Shown: positions 9,371 to 19,275, counted from the stretch's first letter. The stretch is DNA of 64,000 bases from Domibacillus sp. DTU_2020_1001157_1_SI_ALB_TIR_016 (GCF_032341995.1 NZ_CP135438.1:1612001-1676000); one strand, 5' to 3'. Program-made: numbers and translations. Notes: generated by a model not told the origin, from the sequence alone.

Positions 9371-10276
9371 ATGAAAAACAGAAACGTTTCAATTATTGGT
9401 GTACCAATGGATTTAGGACAAACCCGCCGCGGTGTAGATATGGGTCCAAGTGCGATCCGCTACGCCGGAGTCGAAGAGCAGCTTGAACAGCTTGGCTATG
9501 CCGTATACGATGAAGGCAATATCACTGTAGAATTAAAAGAAAGAGCGGCTGCTGATCCCGATACCAATTTAAAAAATCTTGCAGCCGTTGCAGAAGGAAA
9601 TGAATTACTCGCAAAAAAAATCCAGGAAAGCACCGCACAGGATCGATTCCCTTTGATTCTTGGAGGCGATCATAGTATTGCGATCGGTACGCTCGCAGGA
9701 GTCGCAAAAGATAATCCGAATTTAGGTGTTATTTGGTTCGATGCCCATGGAGATTTAAATACGGCCGAAACGTCTCCTTCAGGAAATATTCATGGAATGC
9801 CCCTTGCTGTAAGCATTGGAATTGGACATCCTCTCCTTACCAACATTGGCGGTTATGCTCCCAAAATCAAACCTGAAAACATTGTTATTATCGGTGCCCG
9901 TGACCTGGATGATGGAGAAAGAGAATTAATTAAAGAAACAGGCATTAAAGTGTATACGATGCATGAAATTGACCGCCTTGGCATGACTTCCGTTATGCAG
10001 GAAACGATCAGCTACTTGCGGGAAAGAACGAATGGGGTTCACCTTTCTCTTGATCTGGATGGACTGGATCCGCAGGAAGCACCAGGCGTTGGAACACCTG
10101 TGCCAGGCGGCATTACATATCGCGAAGGCCATCTTGCAATGGAAATGCTTGAGGAAGAAGGCATTATTACATCTGCGGAATTTGTGGAAGTAAACCCGAT
10201 TTTAGATGAAAAGAATAAAACAGGAAATGCTGCCGTTGCACTTATTTGCTCTTTGTTTGGGGAAAAGCTGCTTTAA
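9371..10276 (+). CDS. rocF: Arginase
   Basis: Hydrolyses arginine to ornithine and urea, entering the pathway served by rocD and rocA. A 301-residue ureohydrolase-family protein. The three dinuclear manganese motifs are present: [18 protein letters not shown] and SLDLDGLDP. The ATG at 9371 is chosen because AGGGAGG lies 8 bases before it and the protein then starts at the usual position ([16 protein letters not shown]). It is transcribed divergently from rocA and upstream of rocE, but a long hairpin and a separate sigma-54 promoter lie before rocE. It may therefore be expressed independently of SigL. Confidence 0.95.
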   Translation: MKNRNVSIIGVPMDLGQTRRGVDMGPSAIRYAGVEEQLEQLGYAVYDEGNITVELKERAAADPDTNLKNLAAVAEGNELLAKKIQESTAQDRFPLILGGDHSIAIGTLAGVAKDNPNLGVIWFDAHGDLNTAETSPSGNIHGMPLAVSIGIGHPLLTNIGGYAPKIKPENIVIIGARDLDDGERELIKETGIKVYTMHEIDRLGMTSVMQETISYLRERTNGVHLSLDLDGLDPQEAPGVGTPVPGGITYREGHLAMEMLEEEGIITSAEFVEVNPILDEKNKTGNAAVALICSLFGEKLL

Positions 10277-10317
10277 TCATCTAAATGTAAACAAAAAATA
10301 GTTAGAATCTTTTCATG

Positions 10318-10358
10318 AGTGCAAATTTTTCAGTCTAAACGACAGAAAAATTTGCACT
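10318..10358 (+). terminator. Long hairpin after rocF
   Basis: A perfect 14-bp stem AGTGCAAATTTTTC/GAAAAATTTGCACT with a 13-base loop lies 42 bases after the rocF stop. There is no T-tail, so it could be a weak terminator. Because it sits 60-100 bases upstream of the rocE -24 element, it could instead be a palindromic enhancer site. Confidence 0.45.
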
Positions 10359-10418
10359 GCTTCACGCTAATCTTAGATTATTCCTTTATTTCAAGCTCTT
10401 TCTGCAGACACTTTAAGC

Positions 10419-10434
10419 TGGCACGAAAATTGCA
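10419..10434 (+). promoter_or_regulatory. Sigma-54 (-24/-12) promoter of rocE
   Basis: TGGCAC-GAAAA-TTGCA, a perfect sigma-54 consensus with a 5-base spacer, lies 68 bases upstream of the rocE ATG. It is the same class as the rocA promoter on the other strand, so both units should respond to SigL and one activator. Confidence 0.92.
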
Positions 10435-10501
10435 TAAAAAGAGTATAAGGCATGGATCTTATGAAAGCGTTACCAAAATATGGAGCAAGGGAGGCAATAC
10501 A

Positions 10502-11932
10502 ATGAAAGTAATTGAAAACCAAGAACTACAACGAACGATGAAGACCAGGCACTTATTTATGATCTCACTCGGAGGGGTCATCGGCTCCGGTCTGTTCCTC
10601 GGATCGGGTTATACGATTAATCAAGCCGGGGCCGGAGGAGCCATTTTAGCGTTTTTAGTCGGCGGCTTTGTCATGTATTTAACGATGGTCTGCCTCGGAG
10701 AACTGGCAGTGGCGATGCCGGTATCCGGCTCTTTTCAAACCTATACAACGAAATTTATCGGACCTGGCGTAGGCTTTGCTCTCGGCTGGACGTACTGGCT
10801 CGGCTGGGCCGTTACGGTTGCCCTGGAGTTTCTGGCTGCCGGACAGCTGATGGGCAGATGGTTTCCTGATACACCGACATGGATTTGGTGTGCGGTGTTT
10901 GCCGTTCTGCTCTTCTCACTCAACGCCCTGTCGGCCAAGGCATTTGGGGAAGCGGAATTCTGGTTCTCCGGCATTAAAATTGTGGCAATCCTTTTGTTTA
11001 TTATTCTCGGCGGCGCGGCGATGTTTGGACTGATTGACATGAAAGGCGGCCAGGAAGCACCCTTTTTCTCGAATTATGCTTCGGACGGCCTGCTTCCACA
11101 CGGCGTCACCGCCCTGCTGATTACGATGATTGCGGTTAACTTCTCGTTTCAGGGAACCGAATTAATCGGGATTGCGGCTGGGGAAAGTGAAAACCCAGAA
11201 AAAACGATTCCGAAGTCGATCAAACAGTCGGTGTGGCGCACCCTTGTATTCTTTGTCTTATCGATTTTTGTCCTGGCCGGCTTAATTCCTTCGGACCAGG
11301 CAGGCGTAACGGAAAGCCCGTTTGTTTTGGTGCTCGACAGCATCGGTATTCCGTATGCGGCTGATATTATGAACTTTGTTATTTTGACGGCTCTTTTATC
11401 GGTTGGAAACTCGGGCCTGTATGCGGCTTCCCGCATGCTGTACTCGCTTTCGAAAGAAGGCATGGCTGCTCCTGCCCTGGCAAGAGTAAACAAAAAAGGC
11501 ATTCCGATGAACTCGCTTATTTTGACGCTTGGTATCGCCCTTCTATCGCTGCTATCTGGCTTTTTTGCAGAAGAAACGGTTTTTCTCTGGCTGCTTTCTA
11601 TTGCCGGGCTCGGCGCCCAGGTCGGCTGGATTTCCATCACCGCTTCCCAGATTGCGTTTCGCAGAAAATACGTCCGGGAAGGCGGCAATGTGGCAGACTT
11701 GAAATTCAAAGCCCCTCTTTATCCGTTTTTCCCGCTGCTGGGCCTTGTGCTGAACTGCGCCGTCCTGGTCAGCATGGCCTTTAATCCAGACCAGCGGCTT
11801 GCCCTTTACTGCGGAGTTCCATTTATGCTAGCCTGCTATGCGATTTATCACCTGAAGATCAAGAAAAACCAGGCGATCGAAAAAGAACAGCAGGAAATTC
11901 AATTGTCAGCTGATAAAAAAATGCTGCTCTAA
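10502..11932 (+). CDS. rocE: Arginine/ornithine-type amino-acid permease
   Basis: A 476-residue APC-superfamily amino-acid transporter with 12 predicted membrane segments. The family start signature [20 protein letters not shown] is near residues 17-36. The start at 10502 has GGGAGG 7 bases upstream; the frame extends upstream across the sigma-54 promoter and is therefore rejected there. The SigL promoter and position beside arginase support uptake of arginine, ornithine or citrulline as in B. subtilis RocE. Substrate is inferred from context. GC content looks higher than in neighbouring genes. A strong terminator follows. Confidence 0.88.
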   Translation: MKVIENQELQRTMKTRHLFMISLGGVIGSGLFLGSGYTINQAGAGGAILAFLVGGFVMYLTMVCLGELAVAMPVSGSFQTYTTKFIGPGVGFALGWTYWLGWAVTVALEFLAAGQLMGRWFPDTPTWIWCAVFAVLLFSLNALSAKAFGEAEFWFSGIKIVAILLFIILGGAAMFGLIDMKGGQEAPFFSNYASDGLLPHGVTALLITMIAVNFSFQGTELIGIAAGESENPEKTIPKSIKQSVWRTLVFFVLSIFVLAGLIPSDQAGVTESPFVLVLDSIGIPYAADIMNFVILTALLSVGNSGLYAASRMLYSLSKEGMAAPALARVNKKGIPMNSLILTLGIALLSLLSGFFAEETVFLWLLSIAGLGAQVGWISITASQIAFRRKYVREGGNVADLKFKAPLYPFFPLLGLVLNCAVLVSMAFNPDQRLALYCGVPFMLACYAIYHLKIKKNQAIEKEQQEIQLSADKKMLL

Positions 11933-11993
11933 AAAAAGATAACTGTGCTTTTCCGCTAAATTAAGGACAGGCCCGTAATGGATAAAACCACAA

Positions 11994-12033
11994 AAAGCGA
12001 TCTTTCTCCTAAAAAGAAAGATCGCTTTTTTTA
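11994..12033 (+). terminator. Strong intrinsic terminator of rocE
   Basis: Stem AAAGCGATCTTTCT/AGAAAGATCGCTTT followed by a run of T residues. Confidence 0.9.
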
Positions 12034-12093
12034 TGGCACAACGACTGTAACGAAAGATGTATGTAAATAAGAAATGCCCTTTGCACGTCTTTT

Positions 12094-12348
12094 TTACTCA
12101 TACATACTTGAGGCGTACAATACATCCGCTACAGTCTTCCATGATGGCTGTTCTGGCATGGGTTCTTCTCTGTTTTGATAATAGCCATTCATATCGATCA
12201 CCCACGCCTCTATCGCTTCTAAATACCTTTCAAGTGTATGGTTCTCCCATTGAGCTTTATTGTTTTGCAAGTCTATCCTTAAGAGAGAAATAAACCTCGC
12301 TAAATCTTCCCTGCTTGTGATAGAATCTATACTTTTATATAGTTCCAT
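12094..12348 (-). CDS. DUF7660-type small protein
   Basis: An 84-residue acidic protein with WENHTLERYLEAIEAWVIDM followed by PEQPSWKTVADVLYASSMYE. This pattern is seen in the uncharacterised DUF7660 family. The start at 12348 has AAGGAG 8 bases upstream; the frame continues 30 codons further without a ribosome site. The function is not known. Members are often scattered near toxin-immunity-like loci, but nothing here supports that role. Confidence 0.65.
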   Translation of the reverse strand: MELYKSIDSITSREDLARFISLLRIDLQNNKAQWENHTLERYLEAIEAWVIDMNGYYQNREEPMPEQPSWKTVADVLYASSMYE

Positions 12349-12557
12349 TCCTATATCTCCTTCTTTTATAAGTTCCTCAACTGGCGGCGAAAATAAAAGA
12401 CTCCTGCCAGAAGTGATAAAAGATGTTTCAAGGGACAAAACATCTGACCAAGTGACCTATCTGTACATGAAAAAAGCAGGCTGCTTCTCATTTTTATTGT
12501 ATTCAAAAGAATTGTTTTGTTTTATTCGCCTGGAACGTTCATCCGCTGCATGGACAC

Positions 12558-13448
12558 TCAGTCGATATCCACTTCAATATTCTTAACATAAACAGCCGTT
12601 CCTGAAATAGAAATATCTAATTGCTCCTGTTTTTCTTTTACATGCACATATACCTGCCCGTCCTTATGAATTTCATGACCTTGTTCTACAATAAGCGTTG
12701 CCGGTAATGCCATATCCTTCTTTACAAAGGTTTTAAAATACGCTCCCATTACGCCTGAAGCCGTTCCTGTAATAGCATCCTCAACGGTACCCGAATAAGG
12801 GGATGAAAAGTGGCGAGCATGCATATCACTTTCCTTATTTTGAACTTCAAAGCAAATCGGATGCAAAGATGCTTTTGGCATTTCCTTTAAAATGCCTGGA
12901 AATCTTTCTGTCAGCGGATTCATTTTCTTGAAACTTGCCAGTTTCTTAACGGGAATAATCAACGTCCAAATGCCTGTACTGCCATATACAATAGGATACG
13001 CTGCATGTAAGTCTTCTTCTTCTAAACCGATGGACGCAGCTAAATCCGACCTTGAACCATTAAATGGTTGAAATTCAGGCTTTGCATGCTGCATGGTGAT
13101 CCGTAATTGACCATGCTCTTCACAAATATGTATGGGCAGTATGCCTGCATTTGTTTCAATCATAAAATGTGATTGTTCCAGTAAACCGTTCATTTTTAAA
13201 GCATAAACCGTTCCCATTGTCGCATGGCCGCATAAATTTACTTCATGTCCGGGTGTGAAGTACCGAATGCGAAAATCAGCTTCATCTGAAGAAACAACAA
13301 AAGCGGTTTCGTTAAACCCTACTGCTGCTGCGATGGCTAACATCTGTTTTTCCGTATAATCATTACCGTTTAACACAACGCCAGCCGGATTCCCTTTCTC
13401 AGGAATTGAACTAAACGCATCAATATGCTGTACGTCCACCTTAACCAC
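12558..13448 (-). CDS. PhzF-family isomerase
   Basis: A 296-residue protein of the PhzF/YddE epimerase-like family (diaminopimelate-epimerase fold). NPAGVVL near the N-terminus, the FNETAFV segment with the family acidic residue, GHATMGT and the C-terminal SPYSGTVEDAITGTASG are all recognisable. Substrates of most members are unknown. The GTG at 13448 is chosen because GGGAGG lies 7 bases upstream. It stands alone on the minus strand. Confidence 0.88.
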   Translation of the reverse strand: MVKVDVQHIDAFSSIPEKGNPAGVVLNGNDYTEKQMLAIAAAVGFNETAFVVSSDEADFRIRYFTPGHEVNLCGHATMGTVYALKMNGLLEQSHFMIETNAGILPIHICEEHGQLRITMQHAKPEFQPFNGSRSDLAASIGLEEEDLHAAYPIVYGSTGIWTLIIPVKKLASFKKMNPLTERFPGILKEMPKASLHPICFEVQNKESDMHARHFSSPYSGTVEDAITGTASGVMGAYFKTFVKKDMALPATLIVEQGHEIHKDGQVYVHVKEKQEQLDISISGTAVYVKNIEVDID

Positions 13449-13671
13449 AATGAGTCCTCCCTGTTTATGTAAACGTGCCTGCTCGCTGCAAAAATCATTA
13501 TTATTATACCTCAATTGGTTAAATTATACATAAATTGTCGTCTATCAACCTTTATTTCTTTCGTTATAAGTGAAAGTATAATTGCGATCTGCCCCGGTTC
13601 ATTTAACCAGTTATATGAATATATGCTGTTTTTTATATAATAAGGCATCATACAAAAAGGGATGTTTTATT

Positions 13672-13930
13672 TGAAACTTCGATTGTTAAAAGAAACGATA
13701 TTCATTTTTTCTAGGTATCTATTTTATTCCTATTCTATTTGCATTTTTCAACGATGGAATGGAAATTTCAGCTCTTAAACGAATGTAATCAGATTATTGC
13801 GACTATAGGTGTTACCATTGTCGGCAGCTATATCGCTAGAGGTGAAAAACTCATAAAAGGACGGTGCCGCTTCTTTACTATGTTGATCGCTTTAATCCTT
13901 TCCGGCTTTATATATGTTGCACTAACCTAA
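13672..13930 (+). pseudogene. Broken small membrane-protein gene
   Basis: A TTG at 13672 preceded by AAAGGGATG starts a frame reading MKLRLLKETIFIF that breaks after about 35 codons. A second frame gives GIYFIPILFAFFNDG, and a third (from about 13739 to 13930) gives a hydrophobic end, FFTMLIALILSGFIYVAL. Together the three frames read like one membrane protein of about 85 residues interrupted by two frameshifts. It could instead be unrelated short frames. It heads a row of tiny membrane genes. Confidence 0.4.
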
Positions 13931-13988
13931 AGCCTGCTATCAGCCGAACATCTTATGAAGAAACCTACAGGATAGGAGCCATTTAAAC

Positions 13989-14270
13989 GTGAGCCATTTT
14001 AGATTTTTCGCTTATCAGTTCATCCTCATTAGTGGATTTATCGCGGCGGGCTCTTACTATAATGAACATATCAGCAAACCATTTGACCGTACAGAGCTCT
14101 TCGTAATAGGCATATCCGCTTTCCTTTTTTTACTAACCTTCCACTTAATGGATAGGCTTTATGAACATTTACGCTCTATGCGGTTAATGGATAAAATTCT
14201 TCTTTCGATTCTTGCCTTTGTTCTAGCTTCCCTAATGGTAGGGCTGCTCCTTGGCGAAATAACGTTCTAA
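13989..14270 (+). CDS. Small membrane protein (93 aa)
   Basis: A 93-residue protein with three predicted membrane segments (about residues 6-22, 37-52 and 70-89) and short basic loops (DRLYEHLRSMRLMDK). The start is GTG, with AGGAG about 10 bases upstream. I do not recognise the family. It lies between a broken membrane gene and another tiny membrane frame, all in the same direction. Confidence 0.55.
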   Translation: MSHFRFFAYQFILISGFIAAGSYYNEHISKPFDRTELFVIGISAFLFLLTFHLMDRLYEHLRSMRLMDKILLSILAFVLASLMVGLLLGEITF

Positions 14271-14350
14271 GGCTCCTTCATTGATCTTTTATTTGGACGA
14301 ATATAAGAGTAGACTGAATGAATCAGCTAGTTAAAAAGGAAGTGGGCACT

Positions 14351-14524
14351 TTGAGAAAGCAGGTTTATATTTACCCGTTACTGTTGATGAGTTTATGGGT
14401 CATACTGGTCAGTCGCTTTTTCTTTAAAGAATTTGCGGATTACCTGGATATATTATTTATTATTGTTTTACTGTTTATGGCAGCCTCCTCGTATAGAAGA
14501 AAGAAAAACAAAAAAATTATGTAA
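14351..14524 (+). CDS. Small membrane protein (57 aa)
   Basis: A 57-residue frame from a TTG at 14351 with AAGGAAG 8 bases upstream. It has two hydrophobic stretches (YIYPLLLMSLWVILV and ILFIIVLLFMAA) and a strongly basic C-terminal tail (YRRKKNKK). An ATG 33 bases upstream lacks a ribosome site. The fold resembles small YrhC-like or two-helix membrane proteins, but no family is assigned. Confidence 0.45.
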   Translation: MRKQVYIYPLLLMSLWVILVSRFFFKEFADYLDILFIIVLLFMAASSYRRKKNKKIM

Positions 14525-15041
14525 CCCATCTGTTCATTTAATAGTTACATGATCCATTCACTCAGCAGCCGGTAATTAAGCTTTCCTGCTAAGTAAGCCA
14601 CTCATGAAAATGGAGCTACGCATTAATAAGGAGATAGCATGCTGAAAAGAAATGTATTATTTAAACTAGGTCAGATGAAAAGCAAATTTTATGCCTTTCC
14701 TTAAATGGTCTCTACTTTTAACCATTACACTTGATATTTTTGAGGAGTTCCAGTAGTTTTGGGATATAATAACAAAAAGAGGATTAAATAAAAAATAATA
14801 CGCTGCGACATGTAATATCTTTTTTATACAGGCACCATTAAACTTCATTGTTACTTTTCTTGGTAAAGTAACAAGACAGTTTGGCTGAAGAGTAGGGTTT
14901 AATATTTATTTATCCAGCAGGCCCTATCGTGGAAGAAAGAATGGGATTTTTGTAAGCAAAACACACGGCGTCAAACAAAACACAGCTACACGTTAGCTGT
15001 CTTGAAAAACTTCTACAATGATCGGGCCCATAAAACATATT
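14525..15041. other. Long AT-rich stretch without a clear gene
   Basis: No convincing gene of normal size. A 21-codon frame at 14640 (MLKRNVLFKLGQMKSKF) has a good AAGGAG and may be a truncated gene start. The rest is AT-rich with stop codons in all frames and looks like decayed sequence. Confidence 0.35.
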
Positions 15042-15215
15042 TTAATCAGCAATTGGTAAATAGTCTTTAGCAGAATCGTATAACCATTTTCCATTTTTAA
15101 AAAGCAGAAATTCGTGATTATCGATATTCTCACCGATTTCCATAGTAATTGATATCGTCCTAATACTATACACAGTGTATATTTTATCTTCGTGAATATG
15201 TTTTACTTTAAACAA
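15042..15215 (-). CDS. Small hypothetical protein (57 aa), TTG start
   Basis: Reads MFKVKHIHEDKIYTVYSI at the start and ends FLLFKNGKWLYDSAKDYLPI-AD. The pattern of strands and the closing aromatic motif look like a genuine small beta-rich domain. The TTG start has GTGAGG about 5 bases upstream. No family is recognised, and no partner gene is close on the same strand. Confidence 0.5.
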   Translation of the reverse strand: MFKVKHIHEDKIYTVYSIRTISITMEIGENIDNHEFLLFKNGKWLYDSAKDYLPIAD

Positions 15216-15414
15216 AATACCTCACTTCCTTATCATTTCTAAATTTGAGAAATAATATGTCTGAACCTTTTAATGTAGAACCGTAGAAAATTATAAAAAC
15301 AGAATTCTGAAGGGCACATTGATAAGATCAACGGGAGGCATAGTTATCTCCAAATAAAAATATAGGTCATTGCTTAATGAACATCTATGAAGTTTTCACG
15401 AGAACCGCTTAACC

Positions 15415-16347
15415 TCAATGGTTATTAATCCAATTTATAATATCGTTTTGTACTTCGTCCTTATTGATTTCATTCAATAATTCATGACGTGCATCTTTAT
15501 ATAACTTATAGCTTACATCTTCAATACCAACTTGTTTAAATGACTTAAAGGTCCTGATTACTCCTTTTCCATTTTTCCCTCCTACAGGGTCATTGGTTCC
15601 AGAAACCAGGAAAATAGGAAGATCTAAAGGAACAGTATTTTTATTTTTTGGGCTATGTACCGTCTCAAGACCACTAAAGAAGTCGAAGTAGAAGCCACTG
15701 GAAAAGATCCCTCCGCACATATCGTCCTCAATATATTTGTCTACTTGTTTTTCATCCCTGCTCAACCAATCAAATTCTGTTCTATTCGGCTGGAATGCTT
15801 TATTGAAATTTCCAAATGTAAGCTTATTTAATAAGGGGCTAGGTGCCTTGCTTCCTTTCTTTTTCTTCTCCCTGGAAGCAATCATGATTCCGATTTTCCC
15901 CATTATTCCCGGATTTCCTCCCGTTCCGCACAAAACCACGCCTGAAAGCTTGTCTCCGAACAATTGAATATATCGCCTCGATAAAAAAGACCCCATACTA
16001 TGACCAAACAAAAAGATAGGGACATTCGGATACTCCTTTTCCATAATAGTGGTCAAGGTACGCATATCCTGCAAGACTTTTTCAAACCCATCCTCATCAG
16101 AAAAATATCCATAACTATTTGCCATTTTTGCCGTTTCACCATGACCACGATGATCATTCCCATACACAAAAATATTTTGAGCAGCCAGCTCCTTTGCAAA
16201 GGAATCATAGCGTATAATATGTTCTGCCATACCGTGGGCTATCTGAACAAGGGCTTTCGGCTTTTGTTGTTCTTCTTTTATCCACTTGCTTGCAAACAAA
16301 TCTAACCCATCGTGGGATAGAAACGTAAATGCTGATTGTTTTATCAA
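15415..16347 (-). CDS. Monoacylglycerol lipase / lysophospholipase-like hydrolase
   Basis: A 310-residue alpha/beta hydrolase of the Hydrolase_4 (serine aminopeptidase S33/lysophospholipase) type. HGMAEH near residue 40 forms the oxyanion loop, GNDHRGHGET is the family signature, the nucleophile is the serine of FGHSMGS, and DARHELLNE near the C-terminus carries the histidine. Expected substrates are monoacylglycerols or lysophospholipids. The TTG at 16347 is preferred (GAGGGG upstream) over the TTG 18 bases earlier, which lacks a ribosome site. Confidence 0.85.
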   Translation of the reverse strand: MIKQSAFTFLSHDGLDLFASKWIKEEQQKPKALVQIAHGMAEHIIRYDSFAKELAAQNIFVYGNDHRGHGETAKMANSYGYFSDEDGFEKVLQDMRTLTTIMEKEYPNVPIFLFGHSMGSFLSRRYIQLFGDKLSGVVLCGTGGNPGIMGKIGIMIASREKKKKGSKAPSPLLNKLTFGNFNKAFQPNRTEFDWLSRDEKQVDKYIEDDMCGGIFSSGFYFDFFSGLETVHSPKNKNTVPLDLPIFLVSGTNDPVGGKNGKGVIRTFKSFKQVGIEDVSYKLYKDARHELLNEINKDEVQNDIINWINNH

Positions 16348-16896
16348 TTTGAGCCCACCCCTCAAGATTTATCTTTTACAGTTTTGTAAATTGCTTCTCA
16401 CTGTTGGTATTCCTTATTTTTTTATGCACTTTTATTTTTTCTATGACAAGGAGAAAGCGTAAAAAAGTATCTATTGCTGAAGCTAAAAAGCTAGATAATC
16501 GGACGTATTGCATGGTAATCTTTTGAACTTCGGATAGACTAATCACTAGTGTTCCAAAAACAGAGAAGAGTTACCGGACTACACTAGTGGATGACTGCAT
16601 CCACCACATCCTGGTGCGTGACTGAGTAAATCAACAACACGACAGTATTGCTGATTTACTCGTTTGATATTAATCAAATGGACTGCCCTGTCGATTAAAG
16701 CCTGCATACAAAGCCGTTTATTACCAGCAGGCATTTTTTCAGAATTGAATGCTGGGCTGCAGGCAGATGTATATGCCAGGAATGATTGTAAAAATCATTA
16801 GGGAATTCCCTCGTAGGAGATTCAATCTGCGCAGTTATATTTTTTGTTTTTCTTTTTAAGCCTCGCACTTTGTGTTTACTCATTCAGCCTCTTCTT
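16348..16896. other. Intergenic region without a supported gene
   Basis: No gene is supported. A stem GAGTAAATCA/TGATTTACTC (about 16625-16662) is a possible weak terminator for the methyltransferase gene on the minus strand. A 62-codon minus-strand frame (16695-16883) has no ribosome site and a low-complexity composition. Confidence 0.4.
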
Positions 16897-17736
16897 CTAC
16901 ATAGACACTGGCTCCCAATACATTAAAGCAGCATGAAATGGATATACGTATTCGTATGTACCGTTCTTTTCTATCACATATTTACGCAACACACGCTCTA
17001 CTTCTTGAACGTCGTAGTGAGCATCTAAAATCTTCGTAATATTATCCTTCACTAACTGTTCATAAGAAGAATAGCTTTTCCGGCTTTGCAGCTTCACCAT
17101 CTTGCAGCTGGCCATAATGCCAAGCTGATGCAGCACATTTAAGATGTGGATATAATCCCGGCGCCTTAGATTGATGCTGTAGCCCATTTGATGCAGCTCC
17201 ATATAATGCGGCTTTTCCGGTCCTGTTGTCATTCCGGCAATGGCCAGCCGGTTTGCGGACTCATTCATTTTTAGTAAAGCTTTCCCTATGTCGTACATGC
17301 GGTAGAAACAGTTAAAGCCAAATACAACATCATACTTTTCACGTTCTTTATCACTTTCCCACTTATCGCAAATCAGCTCCATGTTCCTCACGCCTTTAGC
17401 AGCAGCCTGTGAATCTAAAAACTCTACAATACTTTTTGAACTGTCTATACCGGTCAGCTTTCGAGCTTTATCCGCGATGGCAAACGTATAATTGCCCCAT
17501 CCAGGACCAATTTCCAGTACATTGTCATCGCTGTGTAAAAGAGGAAGAAGCTCCTGCTGCACGGCTATTGTATACGGATCAGGCTTGTGCGAGGTTTTTT
17601 TCTCCATCATAGAGGCCCAAAAAGCTTCTTCTGCCTGGTCATCCCTTAACCGCTCGGGTATATGCCCCTTACGATCTTTCATCGATTCCTGCCATAGCTC
17701 AATGTAATCATAGCCTTTTTGAATTACCGCCTTCAT
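16897..17736 (-). CDS. Class I SAM-dependent methyltransferase
   Basis: A 279-residue protein. The SAM-binding motif I VLEIGPGWGNYTFA is near residues 73-86, followed by the acidic LTGIDSSKSIVEF strand and a YDVVFGFNCFYRM motif IV region. The N-terminus (DYIELWQESMKDRKG) and the long C-terminal helical part are not typical of small-molecule methyltransferases I can name, so the substrate is unknown. GGGAGAG precedes the start. It lies beside a transposable element with no obvious operon partner. Confidence 0.8.
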   Translation of the reverse strand: MKAVIQKGYDYIELWQESMKDRKGHIPERLRDDQAEEAFWASMMEKKTSHKPDPYTIAVQQELLPLLHSDDNVLEIGPGWGNYTFAIADKARKLTGIDSSKSIVEFLDSQAAAKGVRNMELICDKWESDKEREKYDVVFGFNCFYRMYDIGKALLKMNESANRLAIAGMTTGPEKPHYMELHQMGYSINLRRRDYIHILNVLHQLGIMASCKMVKLQSRKSYSSYEQLVKDNITKILDAHYDVQEVERVLRKYVIEKNGTYEYVYPFHAALMYWEPVSM

Positions 17737-17950
17737 CTCATTCTCTCCCAGTCTAACTCAATAGTATTTTTGAATATGACATGCTCATTATGAAAACAGC
17801 TTCGGTGTATATATGAACAAGTCAAAAGCTTTAATAGTTCTTTTTTTAGATCATTTACCTTTTCAATATATACAGCATACATGATGATAAAACAGCTCTA
17901 AGTATGTAAAATCGACAGAGCAGTTTTGATTGATTCAAAGTATGTTTAAT

Positions 17951-18063
17951 CTTGAACTACCACCCACTTACCTGACGGTTGAAGTGGGGGATTCCTGAGC
18001 AAGGGGATCTTCGACCCCCAGTAATCAGGCTAACCCCGTATTCCAACGGTTTTATGACCAATC
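17951..18063 (-). ncRNA. Probable omega/reRNA at the tnpB 3' end
   Basis: TnpB nucleases use a guide RNA transcribed from the 3' end of tnpB and the right end of the element, with the guide being the flanking host sequence. The segment after the tnpB stop contains a GGGGGTCGAAGATCCCC hairpin and the end hairpin, and the host sequence just beyond 17951 would be the guide. The RNA probably begins inside the tnpB coding end, so the boundary is approximate. Confidence 0.5.
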
Positions 18064-19275
18064 TTAACTAGACTGAAGTGAAAGAAGCCGAAGGGCTTCT
18101 TTTTCAATATTCAGGCTCGCATTCAGATCCCGGTCGTGACGAACGCCGCAGGATGGACATTCCCACACCCGGACAGCGAGATTTTTTACATCCTTGTGCT
18201 GATGCCCGCACCTTGAGCAGAGCTGGCTTGATGGGAAGAACGGATCGACTTTTATGATCGTCCGTCCGTACCACTTCGCTTTGTATGCAAGCATTTCGTT
18301 GAACCTCGACCATGACGCATCGTGAATCCCCTTGCTTAGTTTTTTGTTTTGGACGAGATTCTTCACGGACAAATTCTCCACTGCGATCACTTGGTTTTCA
18401 TGAACGAGCCTGGTCGTCAGCTTGTGAAGAAAATCTTCTCTTGTGTGTTTGATTTTTTCGTGCAGTTTAGCAATCTGGACTTTATTTTTTTTCCACGATT
18501 TCGAACCTTCTTTTTTACGTGCAAACGCACGCTGAAGAAAGGCTAACCGCTTTTCGTATTTTTGATAGTATTTCGGGTTAGCGATGGATTCACCGTTGGA
18601 GAGCACGGCAAACTCTTTTAATCCCAGATCAATGCCAACGGCATCGTTGGTGCTTGGTTTGTACGGGGAATAAGGCATCTCGCAAATGACCGAAATAGAA
18701 TACCGGCCGGTACTGCTGCGGCGCACGGTGACACGCTTAATGTCGCCTTCGATGTTTCGGGACTTGGAAAAACGAATCCAGCCGAGTTTCGGCAGCTGAA
18801 TGTGATTGTCTATCATTTTAATATTGTTGTTTGTCATTTTGGTCGTATAGCTCTGAATCGGGTTTTTCTTACTTTTGAATGTTGGGTGGCCCTTGAAATC
18901 ATACGCCGTTGGCGTATAGCCTTCTGCACATTTTTTTGCGGCTCTTTTTTTTAATTCTTTTTTCGGCTGATCCTTATATTTTTTGAATCCTTCGTACTGA
19001 TATTCGATGCTTGCCTGAAGAGCAATACTGTCAGAATGAGACAACCATTTGAATGTTTCTTTTAGCCCAGGGAGAAGCTTTTTGGCAGCTGTTTCTGTAT
19101 ACCGTTTTTTTGTTTTTTCGAAACTCTTGATGTTTTCATTTAATATATAATTGTAAACAAACCGGCAGCAGCCGATCGTTTGGTTAATCAGTTGTTTTTG
19201 CTCGTCACTTGGATGGATTTTAAACCGAAAGGCTTTAAAATGAAGGTTCTTTGTTTCATCTGTTTTGGTTCTCAT
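18064..19275 (-). CDS. tnpB: TnpB RNA-guided endonuclease
   Basis: A 403-residue TnpB of full length. The RuvC catalytic residues are all present: Asp216 in GIDLG, Glu300 in VENLSVKN and Asp383 in HDRDLNAS. A zinc ribbon (Cys353, 356, 373, 376) lies between the last two. The N-terminus RFKIHPSDEQKQLINQTIG is the usual helical start. All residues needed for DNA cleavage are intact, so the enzyme may be active in retaining the element by cutting empty sites. GGGGTGGGG precedes the ATG at 19275. A decayed fragment of a related copy occurs at 50672-50860. Confidence 0.92.
   Translation of the reverse strand: MRTKTDETKNLHFKAFRFKIHPSDEQKQLINQTIGCCRFVYNYILNENIKSFEKTKKRYTETAAKKLLPGLKETFKWLSHSDSIALQASIEYQYEGFKKYKDQPKKELKKRAAKKCAEGYTPTAYDFKGHPTFKSKKNPIQSYTTKMTNNNIKMIDNHIQLPKLGWIRFSKSRNIEGDIKRVTVRRSSTGRYSISVICEMPYSPYKPSTNDAVGIDLGLKEFAVLSNGESIANPKYYQKYEKRLAFLQRAFARKKEGSKSWKKNKVQIAKLHEKIKHTREDFLHKLTTRLVHENQVIAVENLSVKNLVQNKKLSKGIHDASWSRFNEMLAYKAKWYGRTIIKVDPFFPSSQLCSRCGHQHKDVKNLAVRVWECPSCGVRHDRDLNASLNIEKEALRLLSLQSS

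Noticed and set aside
10319-10501. Longer rocE start upstream of 10502
   Set aside because: It would translate through the rocF hairpin and the sigma-54 promoter; the ATG at 10502 has a strong ribosome site.
16695-16883. 62-codon frame downstream of the methyltransferase
   Set aside because: No ribosome site, no recognisable domain, unusual composition.
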